35,561 nt of DNA from Salinicola sp. (GTDB lineage Bacteria; Pseudomonadota; Gammaproteobacteria; Pseudomonadales; Halomonadaceae). Positions 32,850 to 35,561 of this stretch are shown piece after piece; within the stretch, counting starts at the first letter, position 1; each line of letters starts with the position of its first letter. The notes beneath the pieces are model-generated. The model saw only the letters and a list, made by a program, of their open reading frames with translations. It was not told the DNA's origin and made no database searches. A program made the translations under genes and the position numbers. The stretch spans positions 1 to 35,561 of the forward strand of contig NZNW01000100.1 in assembly GCA_002695065.1 (NCBI GenBank), written 5' to 3'.

Positions 32850-33635
32850 ATGACGATGCGCCAGGTGCTCTATCTCTCCCACGGCTCCCCGGACCTCAGC
32901 CTGATTGACCATCCGGCCCGCGCCTTCCTGGCCGACCTCGGCGAGCGGTTGCCCAAGCCCTCGGCCGCGCTGGTGATCTCGGCGCATTTCGAAGCGCCGG
33001 GGCTGGTGCTGGGCAGTGCAGCGACGCCCGCTACCTGGCACGACTTCCACGGCTTCGCCGATGCCCTCTATCGGATGCATTACCCGGCTCGCGGCTTGCC
33101 CGAGATGGCCGGATCGTTGGCGGCCGGGCTCAATGACAGCGGGATCGATACGCGACTCGATCCCGAGCGGGCGCTGGACCATGGTATCTGGTCGCCACTC
33201 TCGCTGCTGTGGCCGGGCGCCGATGTGCCGTTGATACCGGTCAGCGTGCCCATGGCGGCCGATACCGCGACCCAGCTTCGGATAGCGGCAGTATTGGGCC
33301 GATGGGCCGCAGCCAACGACCTGATGCTGATCGGCTCCGGTGCCGCCACCCACAACCTCGGCGCCCGGCACTTCGTCCACGACGCCCCGGATACCTGGGC
33401 CAGGCAGTTTCACGACTGGGTCATCGACGTCGCCGCACGCGGCGATCTCGACGCGCTGAGAGCGTGGCGGGATGCGCCGAACGCCCGCTACGCGCACCCG
33501 ACGCCCGAGCACTTCCTACCGTTGTTGATGTGCGTGGGTGCCATGGAGGGCCGACCGCTTCGGCCTCTTCACGAGAGCTTCATGTTCGGCAATCTGAGCA
33601 TGCTGGCGCTGGGTAGCGAGGCTGTCGCTGCCTGA
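32850..33635 (+). CDS. DODA-type extradiol dioxygenase (YgiD-like)
   Basis: A 261-residue non-heme metal enzyme of the LigB superfamily; E. coli YgiD has about the same length and opens the ring of 4,5-dihydroxyphenylalanine. Metal ligands are visible: H11 in LYLSHGSP, H46 in VISAHFEAP and the histidine in GSGAATHNLGARHF. The family block HPTPEHFLPLL lies near the C-terminus. The ATG at 32850 (MTMRQVL) has GGAA nine bases upstream; ATGs at 32823 and 32829 are alternatives. The natural substrate is unknown. The convergent AraC/BenE neighbours are also linked to aromatic compounds, a possible thematic cluster. Confidence 0.9.
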   Translation: MTMRQVLYLSHGSPDLSLIDHPARAFLADLGERLPKPSAALVISAHFEAPGLVLGSAATPATWHDFHGFADALYRMHYPARGLPEMAGSLAAGLNDSGIDTRLDPERALDHGIWSPLSLLWPGADVPLIPVSVPMAADTATQLRIAAVLGRWAAANDLMLIGSGAATHNLGARHFVHDAPDTWARQFHDWVIDVAARGDLDALRAWRDAPNARYAHPTPEHFLPLLMCVGAMEGRPLRPLHESFMFGNLSMLALGSEAVAA

Positions 33636-33670
33636 ACTCCATCCCGTGATTCCACGCTTCAAGACCCGTT

Positions 33671-34522
33671 TCAGGGTGAGTAATTATCCATGACGCGCTG
33701 ATACTGACTCGGCGCCGCACCGATGTGACGACGAAAGAAGCGTGTGAAATGCCCCTGCTCGGAGAAACCCAGTTCCTGGGCCAGATTTCCCAGAGAGCCT
33801 TGGCGATTGTCGGCCAGCCACTGAAACGCGGAACTCATACGCCCCATGTTGGCCAGCATCTGGGGGGTCATGCCCGTCGTTTTCTTGAACAGCGAGAAGA
33901 AATGCGCGCGTGATAGTCCACACTGTCGAGCAATCAGATCGAGATCCAGCTCGCCCGGCGCGGATTCGAGAATGAGCCCGATGCCTCGTCGGATACGGAC
34001 GTCGTAGAAATCGCCCGCAGTACCCGCCTTCAACCTGGCCAGATGATGCCAATCGGAGTGCTTTTCGACGATCGATATCAAGAGATCGAACAGCAGGCTC
34101 TCCATTTTTTCCCGGGGCATCGGCCCAAACCCGAGCATCTCGCCGATCAGGATATCCGCCTGACGACGCATGCGGGGGGTCAGTTCGATACACGGCTGCA
34201 CGAAAAAATCGGGGCGAGCGCTGGTCGAGAGATCCGTTTGAAGCGCTGCGAGCCAGCGTGGTTCGATATACAGTGCCAGAATCACGCTTTCGGATACGCC
34301 GGCCTGGTGGTCGTAATAGTGAGGTTCCCAGGCGTTGACGAGCACGGCGGTGTGATCGGTGAGCGGTAGTCGACGCCCGCGCACCGAGAAATAGGTGTTC
34401 TGCCCGGTGGCCTTGATGAGGACGTGACACTCGGAATGGGCATGAGGCACCAGCGGCTCGTCCATATCCAACAAGGCGATTCGTCCGAACCCCCCATGAA
34501 AGATTCGATAAGCATTCGACAT
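33671..34522 (-). CDS. AraC-family transcriptional regulator
   Basis: A 283-residue protein. The N-terminal cupin-like sensing domain carries VPHAHSECHVLIKATGQNTYFSVRGR and HTAVLVNAWEPHYYDH, with conserved histidines of the arabinose-binding fold. The C-terminal double HTH (about residues 180-280) shows LDLDLIARQCGLSRAHFFSLFKKTTGMTPQML and the second helix pair LGNLAQELGFSEQGHFTRFFRRHIGAAPSQYQR, a standard AraC signature. GAGAGG precedes the ATG. It lies 179 bases after the benE-type gene on the same strand, so it may regulate that transporter in response to its substrate; this is inferred from position. Confidence 0.93.
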   Translation of the reverse strand: MSNAYRIFHGGFGRIALLDMDEPLVPHAHSECHVLIKATGQNTYFSVRGRRLPLTDHTAVLVNAWEPHYYDHQAGVSESVILALYIEPRWLAALQTDLSTSARPDFFVQPCIELTPRMRRQADILIGEMLGFGPMPREKMESLLFDLLISIVEKHSDWHHLARLKAGTAGDFYDVRIRRGIGLILESAPGELDLDLIARQCGLSRAHFFSLFKKTTGMTPQMLANMGRMSSAFQWLADNRQGSLGNLAQELGFSEQGHFTRFFRRHIGAAPSQYQRVMDNYSP

Positions 34523-34701
34523 AGTGCCTCTCGGTCATCCCGATTATGTTGATGGCCAACAGCCCACAATATCACTCCGAAGCCGATCCAACGGTGGTAT
34601 TGGACCAAAGATGAAACCGCTCACGAAGCGATGATTACCTGACGTCACGCCATCCCGATCTCGCCAGGTACCACCGCGCCTGCCTGTCACCGATGCACCG
34701 C

Positions 34702-35561
34702 CTAGACCCGGCTGCCGTCGACAGGAGCGTTCTCTCCCGGCGTTGCCGATACGCCATCGACGGGGGCCTCGCGCAATATGGCCGATACTGCGATGCCAGC
34801 GACCAACGCCCAGAATGGTGAACTGATTCCCAACAGACTTAATTTGCTCATCGCCACTACCAGGGCCACGAAGGCCCCGATTTGATAACCGAACTGTTTG
34901 TTGAAGGCTTGCTGGAAAGCCGCCAGCAGCACACCGATCATCGCCACACCGGCAACACTGGCAATCAACGCCTTGGGCAGCGCCATGATCAGCGGCACCG
35001 CACCGCCCGCGAACAACCCGAAGGCGCAAAACAGCACGCCATTGACCAGCGTCGCGCCATAACGCTTTTCACGGTCGGCGCCGGCTTGATCGGAGGCGCA
35101 GATCGCCGTCATCGGTCCGGCAATGTTGGCGTTGTGCCCGCCGAGCAGCCCGGCCACAATGCCGCCGATGCCGCTGATGATCGTCATCGCGTTGACCGGC
35201 GGCCGATATCCCTCGGCTAGCAGGACCCCCGTCGCCTGGGCGTTTTCCGCCCCAAGCACCAGCGCTGCCAGCGGGATCGATATCGCCACGAAGGCATCGA
35301 ACGAGAAATTCGGCCAGGTGAACTGTGGCGCCACCATCGCGATATCTACGCCACCGGTCTGAATGGCACCCGTGAAATAGGCCATCAGAAAGCCCACTAC
35401 CGCAGCGACCAGTACCGGGGGAACGGACTTCAAAAAGCGTGATGTCAGAAAGAAGGCAACGAGCGCCATTCCGGCAATCAGCGGCGCGGCGCCCACCGAG
35501 TCGACGGCCCCGACGCCGAAGCGAATCAACGCCCCGGCGATCATCGCCATGACGATCGGCA
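34702..35561 (-). CDS. benE: BenE-type benzoate/H+ symporter, 3' part
   Basis: The frame stays open to the window edge, so about 286 C-terminal residues are seen; the family is about 390-400 residues, leaving some 110 N-terminal residues outside. Around nine membrane helices are visible. Family landmarks are IPLAALVLGAENAQATGVLLAEGY, ISGIGGIVAGLLGGHNANIAGPMTAICA and LLAAFQQAFNKQFGY, typical of the BenE group that imports benzoate with protons. The ATG at 35550 is internal: the codons before it read PIV in the same frame. Benzoate catabolic genes are not in this window. The AraC gene downstream is a plausible regulator. Confidence 0.88.
   Translation of the reverse strand, partial: PIVMAMIAGALIRFGVGAVDSVGAAPLIAGMALVAFFLTSRFLKSVPPVLVAAVVGFLMAYFTGAIQTGGVDIAMVAPQFTWPNFSFDAFVAISIPLAALVLGAENAQATGVLLAEGYRPPVNAMTIISGIGGIVAGLLGGHNANIAGPMTAICASDQAGADREKRYGATLVNGVLFCAFGLFAGGAVPLIMALPKALIASVAGVAMIGVLLAAFQQAFNKQFGYQIGAFVALVVAMSKLSLLGISSPFWALVAGIAVSAILREAPVDGVSATPGENAPVDGSRV

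Overview
The window is about 35.6 kb of GC-rich chromosome from a gammaproteobacterium. Gene content and protein style (selO, bax-type glucosaminidase, slt, yfdC, yjfB, a LeuA of about 570 residues, Bug-type binding protein, benE, flgO with FliA-type promoters) suggest the Halomonadaceae (Halomonas, Salinicola or Kushneria-like). This assignment is inferred from memory, not from a search. It is mostly ordinary core chromosome: about 30 protein genes on both strands, no rRNA or tRNA, no insertion sequence, no prophage and no CRISPR array.

Layout. 1-778: AT-rich non-coding DNA with an imperfect-palindromic intergenic repeat and a terminator. 779-5764 (minus): selO, a bax-like glucosaminidase, htpG with a textbook heat-shock promoter, and a DUF1232 protein. 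6066-8042 (plus): lytic transglycosylase slt. 8147-9202 (minus): ExoD-like and tandem-TM2 membrane proteins. 9831-10037 (plus): a cold-shock protein. 10160-13804 (minus): a cytosine deaminase of the fungal type, a YegS-like lipid kinase, a Bcr/CflA exporter and an MgtC-like protein. 13937-16218 (plus): a YfdC-like transporter, then two outer-membrane lipoproteins, the second with a FlgO domain. 16307-18013 (minus): leuA, divergent from an Lrp/AsnC regulator and an IalB-like protein. 19577-21453 (plus): an orphan Bug/TctC binding protein and an HpaI-type aldolase. 21550-22595 (minus): an extended DUF1127 protein and a YjfB motility protein. 22841-24996: a lipoprotein and a convergent chemoreceptor with a His-rich membrane sensor. 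25186-27996 (plus): nfo, a small membrane protein and aldA. 28078-32643 (minus): an MFS transporter, pepN and a DUF454 protein. 32850-33635 (plus): a YgiD-type dioxygenase. 33671-end (minus): an AraC regulator and the 3' part of a benE-type transporter.

The least obvious signal is regulatory. Three separate loci (the flgO lipoprotein pair, yjfB and the chemoreceptor) each have a sequence matching the flagellar sigma-28 (FliA) promoter. This ties unlinked or poorly characterised genes into one motility regulon. htpG has a near-perfect sigma-32 promoter. The leuA/lrp gap, the Bug-protein leader and the aldA leader each carry striking palindromes or direct repeats that look like operators. No wholly new multi-gene system is visible. 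The best candidates for new biology are the His-rich membrane chemoreceptor, the unknown lipoprotein paired with FlgO, the long DUF1127 protein ending in CxxC, and the snap-back repeat family.
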